Notes: generated by a model from the sequence alone, not told the origin. DNA of 64,000 bases from Cellulomonas timonensis (GCF_900046455.1 NZ_FCOT01000013.1:124001-188000), one strand, 5' to 3'; shown: positions 45,412-54,525, counted from the stretch's first letter. Program-made: numbers and translations.

Positions 45412-46737
45412 ATGACTGCCTCGCTCGAGAACACGGTCGCGACCCCGACGTCCCACGCCGCGGGCCCGGCCCCCGACGTGGCCGAGCAGGTGCTGGCCGC
45501 CGCGAGGCGCGCGAAGTCGGCCGCGCGGGTGCTCGCGACGGCGACCCGGGCCACCAAGGACGCCGCCCTGGACGCCCTCGCCGACGCCCTCGTCGCGCAC
45601 ACCGACGAGATCCTCGAGGCCAACGCCGAGGACCTCGAGCGCGGCCGCGAGAACGGCACGTCGTCGGGGCTGCTCGACCGGCTCGCGCTGACCGACGCCC
45701 GCATCGTCGCCATCGCCGAGGCGCTGCGCGAGCTGGCCGCGCTGCCCGATCCGGTGGGGGAGGTCGTGCGCGGCTCCACGCTGCCCAACGGACTGCGCCT
45801 GCGCCAGGTCCGGGTGCCGATGGGCGTGGTCGGGATGATCTACGAGGCCCGCCCCAACGTCACTGTCGACGCCGCCGGGCTGGCGCTCAAGAGCGGCAAC
45901 GCCGTCGTGCTGCGCGGGGGCTCGGCAGCCGCCCGCAGCAACGAGGTCATCGTGGGCGTCCTCGGCGCGGCGCTGGCCGCGCAGGGCCTGCCCGCCGACC
46001 TGGTCCAGTCCATCGACGCCTACGGCCGCGAGGGCGCCGTCGCGCTCATGCACGCGCGCGGGCTGGTGGACGTGCTCGTCCCGCGCGGTGGCGCGGACCT
46101 GATCCAGACCGTGGTGCGCGAGTCCACGGTGCCCGTCGTGGAGACGGGCGTCGGCAACTGCCACGTGTACGTCGACGCCAGCGCCGATCCCGCGATGGCG
46201 CTGCCCATCCTGCTCAACTCGAAGACCCAGCGGGTGGGGGTGTGCAACGCGGCCGAGACGCTGCTGGTGCACGCCGACGCCGCCGCCGGGTTCCTGCCCG
46301 CGGCCCTGGCGGCGCTCGCGGGGGAGGGCGTCGTGCTGCACGGCGACGCGGCGACGGCGGCGCTCGCCCCCGAGGGCGTGGCCGTGGTCCCCGCCACCGA
46401 CGAGGACTGGGCGACGGAGTACCTGTCGCTGGACCTGGCCGTGCGCGTCGTGGACGACCTGGACGCCGCGATCGAGCACATCCGCACCTGGTCGTCGGGG
46501 CACACCGAGGCGATCGTCACGCGCGACCTCGCGGCGTCGGAGCGGTTCGTCGCGGAGCTCGACTCGGCGGCGGTCATCGTCAACGCGTCGACCCGGTTCA
46601 CCGACGGCGGCCAGTTCGGGCTCGGCGCGGAGATCGGGATCTCGACTCAGAAGCTGCACGCCCGGGGGCCCATGGGCCTCGCGGAGCTGACCACGACGAA
46701 GTGGGTCGTGCACGGTGACGGGCACGTCCGGGCCTGA
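45412..46737 (+). CDS. proA: Gamma-glutamyl phosphate reductase
   Basis: Second step of proline synthesis, NADPH-dependent reduction of glutamyl 5-phosphate. 441 residues from ATG 45412. Aldehyde-dehydrogenase fold marks: [37 protein letters not shown] (about 138-175), the catalytic cysteine in [20 protein letters not shown] near 280, and [23 protein letters not shown] near 398-420. TACGCT lies six bases before the ATG, a possible leaderless promoter. Confidence 0.96.
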   Translation: MTASLENTVATPTSHAAGPAPDVAEQVLAAARRAKSAARVLATATRATKDAALDALADALVAHTDEILEANAEDLERGRENGTSSGLLDRLALTDARIVAIAEALRELAALPDPVGEVVRGSTLPNGLRLRQVRVPMGVVGMIYEARPNVTVDAAGLALKSGNAVVLRGGSAAARSNEVIVGVLGAALAAQGLPADLVQSIDAYGREGAVALMHARGLVDVLVPRGGADLIQTVVRESTVPVVETGVGNCHVYVDASADPAMALPILLNSKTQRVGVCNAAETLLVHADAAAGFLPAALAALAGEGVVLHGDAATAALAPEGVAVVPATDEDWATEYLSLDLAVRVVDDLDAAIEHIRTWSSGHTEAIVTRDLAASERFVAELDSAAVIVNASTRFTDGGQFGLGAEIGISTQKLHARGPMGLAELTTTKWVVHGDGHVRA

Positions 46738-46797
46738 GCGCCCGACCGACGTGCGACACTGGACCCGCTTTGTCTCAGGACCTTTCTGGAGGATGAC

Positions 46798-46944
46798 GTG
46801 CACGCTGCCCTGCTCGCTGCTGAGGAAGCCGTCGTGAACCATCTGGAGTTCCCGCCCGTCGTCTACGGGGCGATCACGCTGGCCAGCCTCCTCGCGCTGC
46901 TGGGCGTCACGTACGCGTTCCGGAGCGTCGGCACCCGCCACTGA
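46798..46944 (+). CDS. Small single-pass membrane protein between proA and nadD
   Basis: A 48-codon ORF from GTG 46798, with GGAGG seven bases upstream, to TGA 46944. The product has one membrane helix, [21 protein letters not shown] (about residues 21-41), and ends with basic FRSVGTRH. A short membrane protein at this place is common in related actinobacteria. Function unknown. Confidence 0.65.
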   Translation: MHAALLAAEEAVVNHLEFPPVVYGAITLASLLALLGVTYAFRSVGTRH

Positions 46945-46988
46945 GCGCGGCTCCGAGCACCACGAGGACGAGAGCGAGGTTGCAGCCG

Positions 46989-47591
46989 ATGACGCCGCGA
47001 CGGCCACGGCTCGGTGTGATGGGCGGCACGTTCGACCCCATCCACCACGGTCACCTGGTCGCCGCGAGCGAGGTCGCCGCCCAGTTCGACCTGGACGAGG
47101 TGATCTTCGTCCCGACGGGCCACCCGACGTTCAAGCAGGACCAGCACGTCACAGCCGCCGAGCACCGGTACCTGATGGCGGTCATCGCGACCGCGTCGAA
47201 CCCGCGCTTCACGGTGAGCCGCGTCGACATCGACCGTCCGGGGCTGACCTACACGGTCGACACGCTGCGCGACCTCAACCTGCACCGGCCGGGCGCCGAT
47301 CTGTTCTTCATCACCGGGGCGGACGCCGTCGAGCAGATCCTCACGTGGAAGGACCCGGACGAGCTCTTCGGCATGGCGCAGTTCGTGGCCGTGACGCGTC
47401 CCGGTCATACGTTGTCCATCGCCGGCCTGCCCGCGGACAGGGTGAGCCAGCACGAGATCCCTGCGCTGGCCATCTCCTCGACGGACGTCCGGGCGCGTGC
47501 GCGCGCCGGGCACCCCGTCTGGTACCTCGTCCCCGACGGGGTGGTCCAGTACATCGCGAAGCACGGCCTGTATCGAGGTAACGATGAGTGA
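46989..47591 (+). CDS. nadD: Nicotinate-nucleotide adenylyltransferase
   Basis: Adenylates nicotinate mononucleotide in NAD synthesis. The ATG at 46989 gives 200 residues ([20 protein letters not shown]); a TTG nine bases earlier is less likely. Nucleotidyl-transferase motif [15 protein letters not shown] near residue 12, [11 protein letters not shown] near 40, [17 protein letters not shown] near 80, and [13 protein letters not shown] near 163. Its stop overlaps the start of the next gene by eight bases. Confidence 0.95.
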   Translation: MTPRRPRLGVMGGTFDPIHHGHLVAASEVAAQFDLDEVIFVPTGHPTFKQDQHVTAAEHRYLMAVIATASNPRFTVSRVDIDRPGLTYTVDTLRDLNLHRPGADLFFITGADAVEQILTWKDPDELFGMAQFVAVTRPGHTLSIAGLPADRVSQHEIPALAISSTDVRARARAGHPVWYLVPDGVVQYIAKHGLYRGNDE

Positions 47592-48582
47592 ACCCGGAGA
47601 GCGTCGCCGCCGTCGAGAGATGGCCCGAACGGACGACCCTGGAGCCGTGGACGGCGCCGCGGGTCCCGACAGCGCGCCGATGTCCCGTCGCGCGCTGCGC
47701 AGCCAGCCCGTGCAGTCCGTCGGACCCGACGGCCAAGGTGGCGGCCAGGGGCCGTACCAGGTGCCCGGCTTGGCGCCCGAGCCCGCGAGCCCGATGCGCT
47801 CGCGCCGTTCGATCCGCGACACCTCGCTGGAGCCCTCCGGCCCGCGCCAGGGCCCGGTGGCCCCGTCCCCGAGCCCACGAGACAGGCAGCAATCTCGTAT
47901 GCCGTCTTCTGCTTGAAAAAAAAAACAAATTTCATACCAGCCTCACCCTTACCTTCATTATGGTTCTCGTTAGCGACCACGTCCCCTTTATATCCCATCT
48001 ACTCGGCTGCTTTACCGCGTCCAATCGGCCTGGGGCGCCGCCGCGGCGCCGGTGGACGCCCCCGCCGAGAACCCCGCGGCCGGTGTGCCCTGGCGTCCCA
48101 CGGCGAGCCCCGCGGGCCCGTCTTGGGCGAGCACCGCGCCCGCCGCCCCGGCCGCTCCCGCAGCCCGCACCGCTCCGCCCGCCGTGCCGGTCGACGCGCC
48201 TGCCGGCGCCGGGCCCGCGTGGGCGCCGAGCGGAGCGCCCGCCTCCGTCCCCGCCGAGGAGCCGGCGGCTCCGCCGTGGGGCGCCCTGTCGCGCACCACA
48301 CGCGCTGGGGCCGAGGCGCAGCCGGAGCCTGGGGCCAGCGCCACGCCGTACGCTAGTGACGACGACGACGAGGACGACGAGTACGACGAGCGCCCTTCGC
48401 ACCCGTACACCTGGCTGCAGCTCATCGTGCTGGCTCTCGTCGCGTTCGTCCTCGGCTTCCTCATCATGCTGCTCGGCAGCAAGGCAGCCGGTGGCGACGA
48501 GTCGGCCGCTGGCCCGGCCACCACCGACGTGGCTGCCGGCGTCGTGGCCGTCGACATCTCACCCGGTCTGCGCGTGCTCTGA
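47584..48582 (+). CDS. Hypothetical membrane protein between nadD and rsfS, interrupted by adapter sequence
   Basis: From ATG 47584 the frame encodes a hydrophilic, Arg/Pro-rich start ([18 protein letters not shown], then [14 protein letters not shown]) and runs into Illumina adapter sequence near 47869. Genuine coding sequence returns by about 48050 with Pro/Ala-rich low complexity, an acidic patch ([13 protein letters not shown]) and a membrane helix [22 protein letters not shown] near the end, with a short outer tail. An Arg/Pro-rich protein with a C-terminal membrane anchor commonly occupies this place. True length cannot be known from this sequence. Confidence 0.65.
47869..48020. other. 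Illumina i7/P7 adapter, poly-A and AT-rich noise (artefact)
   Basis: 47869-47883 reads CCGAGCCCACGAGAC, the constant part of the Nextera i7 adapter. 47884-47891 reads AGGCAGCA, one base from index N703 (AGGCAGAA). 47892-47915 is the complete P7 flow-cell end (begins ATCTCGTATGCCG, ends TCTGCTTG), then ten A. About 90 bases of low-GC sequence follow before normal 70 percent GC returns near 48015-48030. The order is exactly that of a read running off a short insert. Confidence 0.97.
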
Positions 48583-48616
48583 CGAGCGCCGCAGCGCCCA
48601 TTACACAAGGAGTCCC

Positions 48617-49033
48617 GTGCCGGCAACCGAACGCGCCGTCGAGCTCGCCATCCTGGCAGCCCGCGCCGCAGCCGACCTCAAGGCTGAAGAGATCATCGCC
48701 CTCGACGTGAGCGAGCAGCTCGTCCTCACGGACGCGTTCGTCATCGCGTCGGGCACCAACGAGCGACAGGTCGGCGCCATCGTCGACGCCGTCGAGGAGT
48801 CCCTGCACAAGGCCGGCTCGAAGGCCGTGCGCCGCGAGGGCAAGTCCGAGGGCCGCTGGGTCCTGCTCGACTTCGGCGACATCGTGGTGCACGTGCAGCA
48901 CGCCGAGGACCGCGTCTACTACGCGCTCGAGAAGCTGTGGAAGGACTGCCCGGCCATCGAGCTGCCGGCTGACATCCGCAGCGGCGACGGCACCACCGCA
49001 GACGAGCCCGGCGAGGACGGAACCGCTCTGTGA
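48617..49033 (+). CDS. rsfS: Ribosomal silencing factor RsfS
   Basis: Binds ribosomal protein uL14 and blocks subunit joining under nutrient limitation. GTG 48617 with AAGGAG seven bases upstream gives 138 residues. Marks: ARAAADLKAEEIIALDVSEQ near residue 15, TDAFVIASGTNERQVGAIVDAVEE near 37, and the C-terminal WVLLDFGDIVVHVQHAEDRVYYALEKLW. Overlaps the following histidine phosphatase by four bases. Confidence 0.95.
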   Translation: MPATERAVELAILAARAAADLKAEEIIALDVSEQLVLTDAFVIASGTNERQVGAIVDAVEESLHKAGSKAVRREGKSEGRWVLLDFGDIVVHVQHAEDRVYYALEKLWKDCPAIELPADIRSGDGTTADEPGEDGTAL

Positions 49034-49704
49034 CGGCGGGGCGCGTGCTGCTCTGGCGGCACGGGCGCACCGCGCACAACGCCTCCGGGCGGCTGCAAGG
49101 CCAGGTCGACATCCCGCTCGACGATGTGGGCCGCTGGCAGGCGCACACCGCCGCGGCGGCGCTCACGGCCCGGTACCGGCCCACGCTCATCGTGAGCTCC
49201 GACCTGTCGCGCGCGCGGGCGACAGCCGAGGCGCTCGCCGAGCAGGCCGGGCTCGACCTGGTGCTCGACCCGCGCGTGCGGGAGCGGTCGTTCGGCGACT
49301 GGGAGGGCATGACCTCCCTGGAGATCGCCGAGCGCTGGCCTGCCGACCACGCCGCATGGGCGCAGGGCGGCGAGCCGCACCGTCCCGGCGGCGAGAGCCG
49401 CGCCGACGTCGCGCAGCGCATGCATGAGGCAGTGGTGGAGCACGCCGCCGGGCTCGACGCGGGGGACACCCTCGTGGTCGTCACCCACGGCGCGGCGATC
49501 AGCCTGGCCGTGGGGGCGCTGCTCGGGCTCCCCGCGGACTGGCGGGGCATCACCGGTCCGAGCAATGCCCACTGGGCCGAGCTGCACGCCGGACGCGCCT
49601 CGCATGGCGGCGCCTGGCGGCTCACGGGCTACAACCTGGGCCCGACAGACGCCTCCGCTGACTGGAACGCGGGGCCCGATCAGCAGGTCAGAGATCCCGA
49701 TTAG
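49030..49704 (+). CDS. Histidine phosphatase family protein (phosphoglycerate-mutase-like)
   Basis: A 224-residue enzyme of the histidine phosphatase superfamily. GTG 49030. The catalytic phospho-histidine is in LLWRHGRTAHNASGRLQGQ near residue 9, with SSDLSRARATAEAL near 56, the acid/base region RVRERSFGDWEGM near 82, and the second histidine in VVVTHGAAISLAVGALLG near 150. Commonly placed after rsfS; substrate unknown (phosphoglycerate or a sugar phosphate). Confidence 0.92.
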   Translation: MTAGRVLLWRHGRTAHNASGRLQGQVDIPLDDVGRWQAHTAAAALTARYRPTLIVSSDLSRARATAEALAEQAGLDLVLDPRVRERSFGDWEGMTSLEIAERWPADHAAWAQGGEPHRPGGESRADVAQRMHEAVVEHAAGLDAGDTLVVVTHGAAISLAVGALLGLPADWRGITGPSNAHWAELHAGRASHGGAWRLTGYNLGPTDASADWNAGPDQQVRDPD

Positions 49705-49791
49705 CCATTCGGGGCCTGTCTGACCTACAGTTATCCACGCCCGCAAGGGCACGGGGGATCCGCCCGGGAACACGTTTCCGGTTGATCTCAC

Positions 49792-49866
<75 letters not shown>

Positions 49867-49870
49867 GAAG

Positions 49871-49907
49871 ACGAAGAGCGTCCGACCAATGGTCGGGCGC
49901 TCTTCGT
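49871..49907 (+). terminator. Terminator after tRNA-Ala
   Basis: ACGAAGAGCG with TCCGACC pairs to GGTCGGG with CGCTCTTCGT around a three-base loop; one T-G position. Seven bases after the tRNA and followed by TTGTGCGG. Typical tRNA terminator. Confidence 0.85.
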
Positions 49908-49991
49908 TTGTGCGGGCTCGTTTGTGCGGCGCGGGAGGGTGGCCCTGACGCGGCCTCCCTCGCGTCGCCAGACGTCGGCAGGGTGGATCGC

Positions 49992-50792
49992 ATGACACAC
50001 ACAACGGATCACACCAACCCTGCCCGCCTTCTGACCGGCGCCCCGCTGAGCGGCCGCGTGGCCGTGGTGACCGGAGCCTCCAGTGGCATCGGCGAGGCCA
50101 CCGCTGAGCGGCTCGCGGGCCTGGGCGCGAGGGTCGCCCTCCTCGCGCGTCGTGGAGAGCGCCTCGACGCGCTCGAGGACCGCATTCGCGGGAACGGCGG
50201 CGAGGCGCTGGCGCTGCCCACCGATGTGGTGGACCGAGACGCCCTCCTGGCGACCGCGGACCGCGTCCAGCGTGAGCTGGGCGAGGTCGACCTCGTCTTC
50301 GCCAACGCCGGCGTGCAGCTCATCAGCAGCATCGTGGACCTCGCTGTGGAGGATTGGGACGCCCAGATCGACCTGAACGTCAGGGGCACCATGAACACGG
50401 TGCAGGCGTTCGTGCGCACGCTGGTCAGCAGTGCGGAACGCGGGCCGGCCGACCTCATCGTGACGTCCTCAACGGCAGCGGTGCGCCACCTCGAGCGCTT
50501 CCAGGTGTACTCGGCGACGAAGGCGTACCAGGCCCAGCTGACGCGGTTGCTGCGGATGGAGCTGGGCCGCAGCAAGGTCCGGGTCTCCGCGATCGAGCCC
50601 GGCATGGTGGACACCGAGCTGCCCGACCATGTGACCGACCCGGCGGCGAGCCAGCTGATGGCAGACCTCATCAAGGAGATCGACGTCCTGCAGCCGGCCG
50701 ACATCGCGGAGGCCGTCGCCTTCATCGCGAGCGTCCCGCGCCACGTCAACCTCGCCGAGGTGCACATCCTGCCCACCGAGCAGGTGATCTGA
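49992..50792 (+). CDS. SDR family oxidoreductase
   Basis: A 266-residue classical short-chain dehydrogenase/reductase, start ATG 49992. Nucleotide-binding TGASSGIGEATAERL near residue 27; an Arg at the end of beta-2 (ARRGERLDAL) favours NADP; NAG motif VFANAGVQLIS near 100; catalytic SSTAAVRH near 157 and YSATKAYQAQ with Tyr-x-x-x-Lys near 171. The substrate is unknown; such enzymes are often annotated as NADP-dependent 3-hydroxy acid dehydrogenases (YdfG-like). Confidence 0.9.
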   Translation: MTHTTDHTNPARLLTGAPLSGRVAVVTGASSGIGEATAERLAGLGARVALLARRGERLDALEDRIRGNGGEALALPTDVVDRDALLATADRVQRELGEVDLVFANAGVQLISSIVDLAVEDWDAQIDLNVRGTMNTVQAFVRTLVSSAERGPADLIVTSSTAAVRHLERFQVYSATKAYQAQLTRLLRMELGRSKVRVSAIEPGMVDTELPDHVTDPAASQLMADLIKEIDVLQPADIAEAVAFIASVPRHVNLAEVHILPTEQVI

Positions 50793-50807
50793 GCCCGGGC
50801 CGCGGTG

Positions 50808-50983
50808 TCAGGGGGTGATCACGAGCTCCGCGACGAGGCCGTCCTCGAGCCGGAAGTGCGGGCGGAGGTCGCCTGGCCCGTGAGCGTCGGGGTGGAGGTG
50901 TGCTCGCTCGCCGCGGGGAGCAGGTCGGGGCGGTAGGGCTCGAACGGCGCGTTGCTCTGGTGGTCCTGCTGCTGCTCGGTCAT
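50808..50983 (-). pseudogene. Possible broken small gene (SnoaL-like tail)
   Basis: An ATG at 50983 opens a 54-codon frame (MTEQQQDHQSNAPFEPYRPD...), while another frame on the same strand ends in LRPHFRLEDGLVAELVITP at 50808, which resembles the tail of SnoaL/NTF2-like proteins. The two halves are out of frame, so this may be a decayed or mis-sequenced gene. Weak evidence. Confidence 0.28.
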
Positions 50984-51038
50984 GCCCCGCACGGTGCGCC
51001 TTGCCCCAGGGGAAGGTCAACCGGAGGGCGGCCGGGCC

Positions 51039-51859
51039 TCAGCGGGAGATCCGGAGGATCGGCCAGCCGATCTCGGTGACGGCGTGCGGGTCGATCCGGG
51101 GGAACCCCTCGAGGTAGGTCTCCCGGATCGGCCCGTCGACGCTGAGCTCGTGGCGGGTGACGTGCCCGCCGAGCGCCGCGTACACGTGGGGCACCGTCTC
51201 GTCCGCGCCACGGTGGGTCGCGACGGCGAGCTCCACGGGCGGGAGCAGTATGAGGCGCGCTCGCCCCTCCAGCGCCCAGCTCTCGGGCTCCGCCGCGACG
51301 GGGACGTGGACGGCGGCTGCGCCCTTCTCGTCGAGGAAGAGCTCGGTGGACCACTCGCCGCCGTAGGGCCCGGTCCGGCGGAGCGCGCCGCCATCGGCGA
51401 GGGCGGTCAGCTCCGCCATGGAGCGCTGGAACCAGGTGCCGAGATCGGCCAGCTCGATGGTCTCCCTGATCTCCACCACCAGCGTCTCCGGAACGCTGCG
51501 GTGGGTGATGGGGATCGGGGCGGACGCCTCGTCGAGCAGGCCTCGCAGGCGTCGGACGGCGGCACGGGCCTCGTCGAGCCGCGCCTCCATGCGCTCGAGG
51601 TGCTCGGAGACGAGGGCCGCCCTCGTGGCGATGTCCGGGGCTGTCAGTACCGCGCGGATCACGTAGACTGGCACGCCGAGCGCACGCAGCTCACGGATGA
51701 TCCGGGCGTCGGCCAGCTGCTCGGCGCGTACTGGCGGTAGCCGTTGCGCGCGTCGACGGCCGCAGGGGTGAGCAGCCCGGACTGGTGGTAGAGGCGCAGC
51801 GCCTTCGCGCTGAGGTGGGTGGCCCGGGAGAAGTCGCCGATGGTCATGGAAGCGCGCAT
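51039..51859 (-). pseudogene. MerR-family regulator with GyrI-like effector domain, single-base frameshift
   Basis: The N-terminal MerR helix-turn-helix is clear from 51859 (MRASMTIGDFSRATHLSAKA, then LRLYHQSGLLTPAAVDARNG and YRQYA). About 45 codons in, the frame is lost; one base further on it continues as QLADARIIRELRALGVPVY and runs to 51039 through a coiled linker (about 80-120) and a GyrI-like ligand domain. Adding one C near 51723-51726 (CCGAGCAG to CCCGAGCAG, minus strand) joins both halves to about 273 residues. Either a sequencing error in a C/G run or a true recent mutation. Convergent in space with the SDR; upstream of it lies the DMT exporter in the same direction. Confidence 0.8.
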
Positions 51860-52752
51860 GGCTCCATCTTCCGCCGCCACGGGAGGGAGCGGACGCGCCC
51901 CGTGGTGGCGCTCCGCTGCTGGCTGATCAGCACACCGGCCAGGACGAGCGCGGCGCCCACCGCCTGGCGCGGGCCGAACGCCTCGCCGGCGGCCAGCGTG
52001 CCCAGCAGCACGCCCGTGACGGGGTTGAGCAGCCCGATCGCGCCGACGGCGCCTGCGGGCAGTCGGCGCAGCCCGGCGAACCAGGCGACGTAGGCGAGCG
52101 CTGTCGCCACCAGTGTGACGTAGCCGAACCCCAGCAGCGCGGGGGCGTCGAGCGATGGCGGCGGGCCCTCGACCAGCAGCGCGGCGGGCACGATCAGCGC
52201 GCCACCACCGATGAGCTGCCAGGACGTCACGGCGACCGTCGACTCCGTCGGCGCCCATCGCTTGGTCAGGACGAAGCCGAGGGACGACATGGCCATGGCC
52301 GCGATCGACGCGGCCACGCCCCATCCGCGCACCGCGGCGCCGCCGCCGAGCAGCAGGACCCCGACGCCCACGACGCCGGTGACCGCTCCGATGACGCCTG
52401 GCGCGGCGGGCCGCTCAGAGAGCAACGGCCAGGCGAGCAGCATCAGCACGAGGGCTGAGGAGGCCATGATCGTCGACGCCACGTTGGAGGGCAGGAGCTG
52501 GGAGGCGACGTAGATCAGGATGAAGAACGCGCCGACGTTGAGCGTGCCCAGGACGAGCGACCGCCACCACCACGAGCCGCGGGGGAGCCGGCGCGCGAGG
52601 AGCAGCAGGAGGATCCCGGCGGGCAGCGCGCGCAGCACGGAGCCCCACAGCGGCGATTCGGCGGGCAGGTACTGGCGGGTCACGAAGTAGTTCGATCCCC
52701 AGGCCACCGGGGCGATCGCCGTGATCAGGACCCATCGCCATTTCGCTTCCAT
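51844..52752 (-). CDS. EamA/DMT-family membrane exporter
   Basis: A 302-residue drug/metabolite transporter with ten helices in two EamA repeats (first about 5-135, second about 148-285). Marks: APVAWGSNYFVTRQYLP near residue 13, ASQLLPSNVASTIMASSALVL near 78, and YVAWFAGLRRLPAGAVGAIGLLNPVTGVLLG near 220-250. Start ATG 52752 lies only seven bases after a TATAGT box inside an operator, so the mRNA is probably leaderless. Overlaps the MerR start by 16 bases and is divergent from a MarR regulator. Confidence 0.88.
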   Translation of the reverse strand: MEAKWRWVLITAIAPVAWGSNYFVTRQYLPAESPLWGSVLRALPAGILLLLLARRLPRGSWWWRSLVLGTLNVGAFFILIYVASQLLPSNVASTIMASSALVLMLLAWPLLSERPAAPGVIGAVTGVVGVGVLLLGGGAAVRGWGVAASIAAMAMSSLGFVLTKRWAPTESTVAVTSWQLIGGGALIVPAALLVEGPPPSLDAPALLGFGYVTLVATALAYVAWFAGLRRLPAGAVGAIGLLNPVTGVLLGTLAAGEAFGPRQAVGAALVLAGVLISQQRSATTGRVRSLPWRRKMEPCALP

Positions 52753-52784
52753 GGAAGCGACTATAGCTTCCGGGGAAGCTATAG
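52744..52784. promoter_or_regulatory. Paired MarR operators with mirrored divergent promoters
   Basis: Two perfect palindromes: CGCTTCCATGGAAGCG at 52744-52759, which contains the exporter start codon, and an 11-2-11 palindrome at 52761-52784 (CTATAGCTTCC/GGAAGCTATAG). The second contains a TATAGT -10 box on each strand (52780-52785 plus; 52765-52760 minus), six and seven bases from the two ATG codons. Repressor binding would cover both promoters. Confidence 0.75.
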
Positions 52785-52791
52785 TCGGCGC

Positions 52792-53292
52792 ATGGCAGAG
52801 GCGAGCGACCGGGTGGCCCACATCCAGGCGGAGTGGCGGCGGGAGCGTCCGGACCTCGACGTCTCACCCCAGGGGATCGTCGGGCGCCTGCACCGGCTCG
52901 CCGCGCACCTCACCGCCGAGTTGGTCGCCGTCTACGAGCGCCACGGGCTCGGCGAGGGAGAGTTCGACGTGCTCGCCGCGCTCCGCCGAGCCGGCGCGCC
53001 GTACGAGCGGGCGCCCGTCGACCTCGCGCGGCACACGATGGTCACCACCGGCGCGATGACCAAGCGTGTCGACAGGCTCATCGCCGCGGGGCTCGTGGAG
53101 CGCCGGCTGGCGGAAGGCGACGGCAGGCGTCGGATCGTCGCGCTCACGCCGGCCGGGCTCGAGGTCATCGACGCCGCGTTCGCCGAGCACATGCGCAACG
53201 AGCGGCGCCTCGTGGAGCAGCTCTCGGCCGCGGACCGAGCCGCCCTGGAGCCGATCCTCATCCGCTGGCTGCAGGTCTACGAGGCTGGCTGA
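52792..53292 (+). CDS. MarR-family transcriptional regulator
   Basis: A 166-residue winged-helix regulator. The DNA-binding domain spans about 55-125: EFDVLAALRRAGAPYERAPVDLA, then TTGAMTKRVDRLIAAGLVERR (recognition helix) and the wing EGDGRRRIVALTPAG. Start ATG 52792 has no Shine-Dalgarno and sits six bases after a TATAGT box, so leaderless translation is likely. Expected to repress itself and the divergent DMT exporter through the palindromes at 52744-52784. Confidence 0.92.
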   Translation: MAEASDRVAHIQAEWRRERPDLDVSPQGIVGRLHRLAAHLTAELVAVYERHGLGEGEFDVLAALRRAGAPYERAPVDLARHTMVTTGAMTKRVDRLIAAGLVERRLAEGDGRRRIVALTPAGLEVIDAAFAEHMRNERRLVEQLSAADRAALEPILIRWLQVYEAG

Positions 53293-53443
53293 CGGGGGCG
53301 TGCGCCGCCCGGAGGGGGGCGCGCGGGGCGCGACACCCGGGTGCTCGCGTGGGTCGTTCGTCCTGTGTGGCGGCTACTGGGCCATGCGCGAGCCCCTGAC
53401 CTGCGGCTGCACGCGCGACCGAGTGGTGGAAGGGTGACCTCAC

Positions 53444-53462
53444 TTAGGGAAGGCTCTGCTAA
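53444..53462 (+). promoter_or_regulatory. IdeR/DmdR-type iron box
   Basis: TTAGGGAAGGCTCTGCTAA matches 15 of 19 positions of the actinobacterial iron box (TWAGGTWAGSCTWACCTWA). It lies 55 bp before the ferric siderophore operon, where an iron-loaded DtxR-family repressor would block transcription. Confidence 0.75.
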
Positions 53463-53517
53463 CTTCCAGGTGGCGCGGCGTGGGTCGTGCCCCGAGAACT
53501 CCTGAGGAGCCACCACC

Positions 53518-54525
53518 GTGAAGTCCCTCCGTCTGCGCTCGCTGGCGACCGTGACGCTCGCCGTCGCGGCGCTCGCCCTGAGCGCCTGCAGCTCGTCCGA
53601 GACCGCCGACCCGGGGGACGCCACCCCCCAGGCCGAGGTCACCGAGGACACGTCATGGCCGCGCACCATCACGCACGAGGCGGGTGAGACGGTCATCGAG
53701 GCGAAGCCCGAGCGGATCGTCTCGACGGCCATGAGCGCCACCGGCACGCTGCTGGCCATCGACGCCCCGGTGGTGGCGTCGGCGGCGAGCAAGCCCGACA
53801 CCGCCAGCGCCGACGCGAACGGCTTCTTCCGCCAGTGGGGCGACCTGGCCGTCGAGCGCGGCGTCGAGGTGCTGTACCCGAACCTCGAGTTCGACCTGGA
53901 GGCGATCATCGCCGCCGAGCCCGACCTGGTCATCGTCTCGACCAGCGGCGCCGACAGCGTGCTCGACCAGTACGCCCAGCTCAGCGAGCTGTACCCGACG
54001 ATCGTCGTGGACTACTCCAGCCAGACCTGGCAGGACCTCGCGGCCGAGCTGGGCGCCGCCACCGGCCTCGAGGACGAGGCCGCGGCAGCAGCTGCCGACT
54101 TCGACGCCTACGTGGCCGACGCCGCGAAGAAGATCACCGTCGACCCCGGTGTCGCGAGCATCGTCAGCTACAACGGCGCCGAGTCGGACTCCGCGGTCGC
54201 CAAGACGACCAGCCCGTGGGCGCAGCTCTTCGACGGCCTGGGCATCGAGGTGGTCGCGGCCCCTGACGAGCTCGACACCTCCGAGCAGGTGCGCCAGGAC
54301 GTCGCCTGGGTCTCCTTCGAGAACGTGACGGCAGCCATCGGCGGCGACAGCGTGTTCCTGCTCTCCGGCGAGGCCCCCGACGTCGAGCGGTTCCTCGCCG
54401 AGCCCACGCTCGCGAACCTGCCAGCCGTGCAGAGCAAGCAGGTCTACCCGATGGGCCTGTCCTTCCGGCTCGACCTCTACAGCGCCACCTCGCTCGTCGA
54501 CACGCTCGTCGAGCAGCTGAGCTGA
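53518..54525 (+). CDS. Ferric catecholate siderophore-binding lipoprotein (FepB-like)
   Basis: A 335-residue extracytoplasmic binding protein with lipobox ALSACSS near residue 23. The TroA/FecB-type body shows PERIVSTAMSATGTLLAID near 68 and AAEPDLVIVSTSGADSVLDQYAQLSELYPTIVV (about 138-170). GTG 53518 has GAGGAGCC upstream. It resembles Fe(2+)-enterobactin binding proteins of actinobacteria. First gene of a six-gene operon for uptake and iron release behind an iron box. Confidence 0.9.
   Translation: MKSLRLRSLATVTLAVAALALSACSSSETADPGDATPQAEVTEDTSWPRTITHEAGETVIEAKPERIVSTAMSATGTLLAIDAPVVASAASKPDTASADANGFFRQWGDLAVERGVEVLYPNLEFDLEAIIAAEPDLVIVSTSGADSVLDQYAQLSELYPTIVVDYSSQTWQDLAAELGAATGLEDEAAAAAADFDAYVADAAKKITVDPGVASIVSYNGAESDSAVAKTTSPWAQLFDGLGIEVVAAPDELDTSEQVRQDVAWVSFENVTAAIGGDSVFLLSGEAPDVERFLAEPTLANLPAVQSKQVYPMGLSFRLDLYSATSLVDTLVEQLS

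Noticed and set aside
47926-48015. AT-rich island suggestive of transferred DNA.
   Set aside because: It directly follows a P7 adapter and poly-A, so it is read noise, not genomic sequence.
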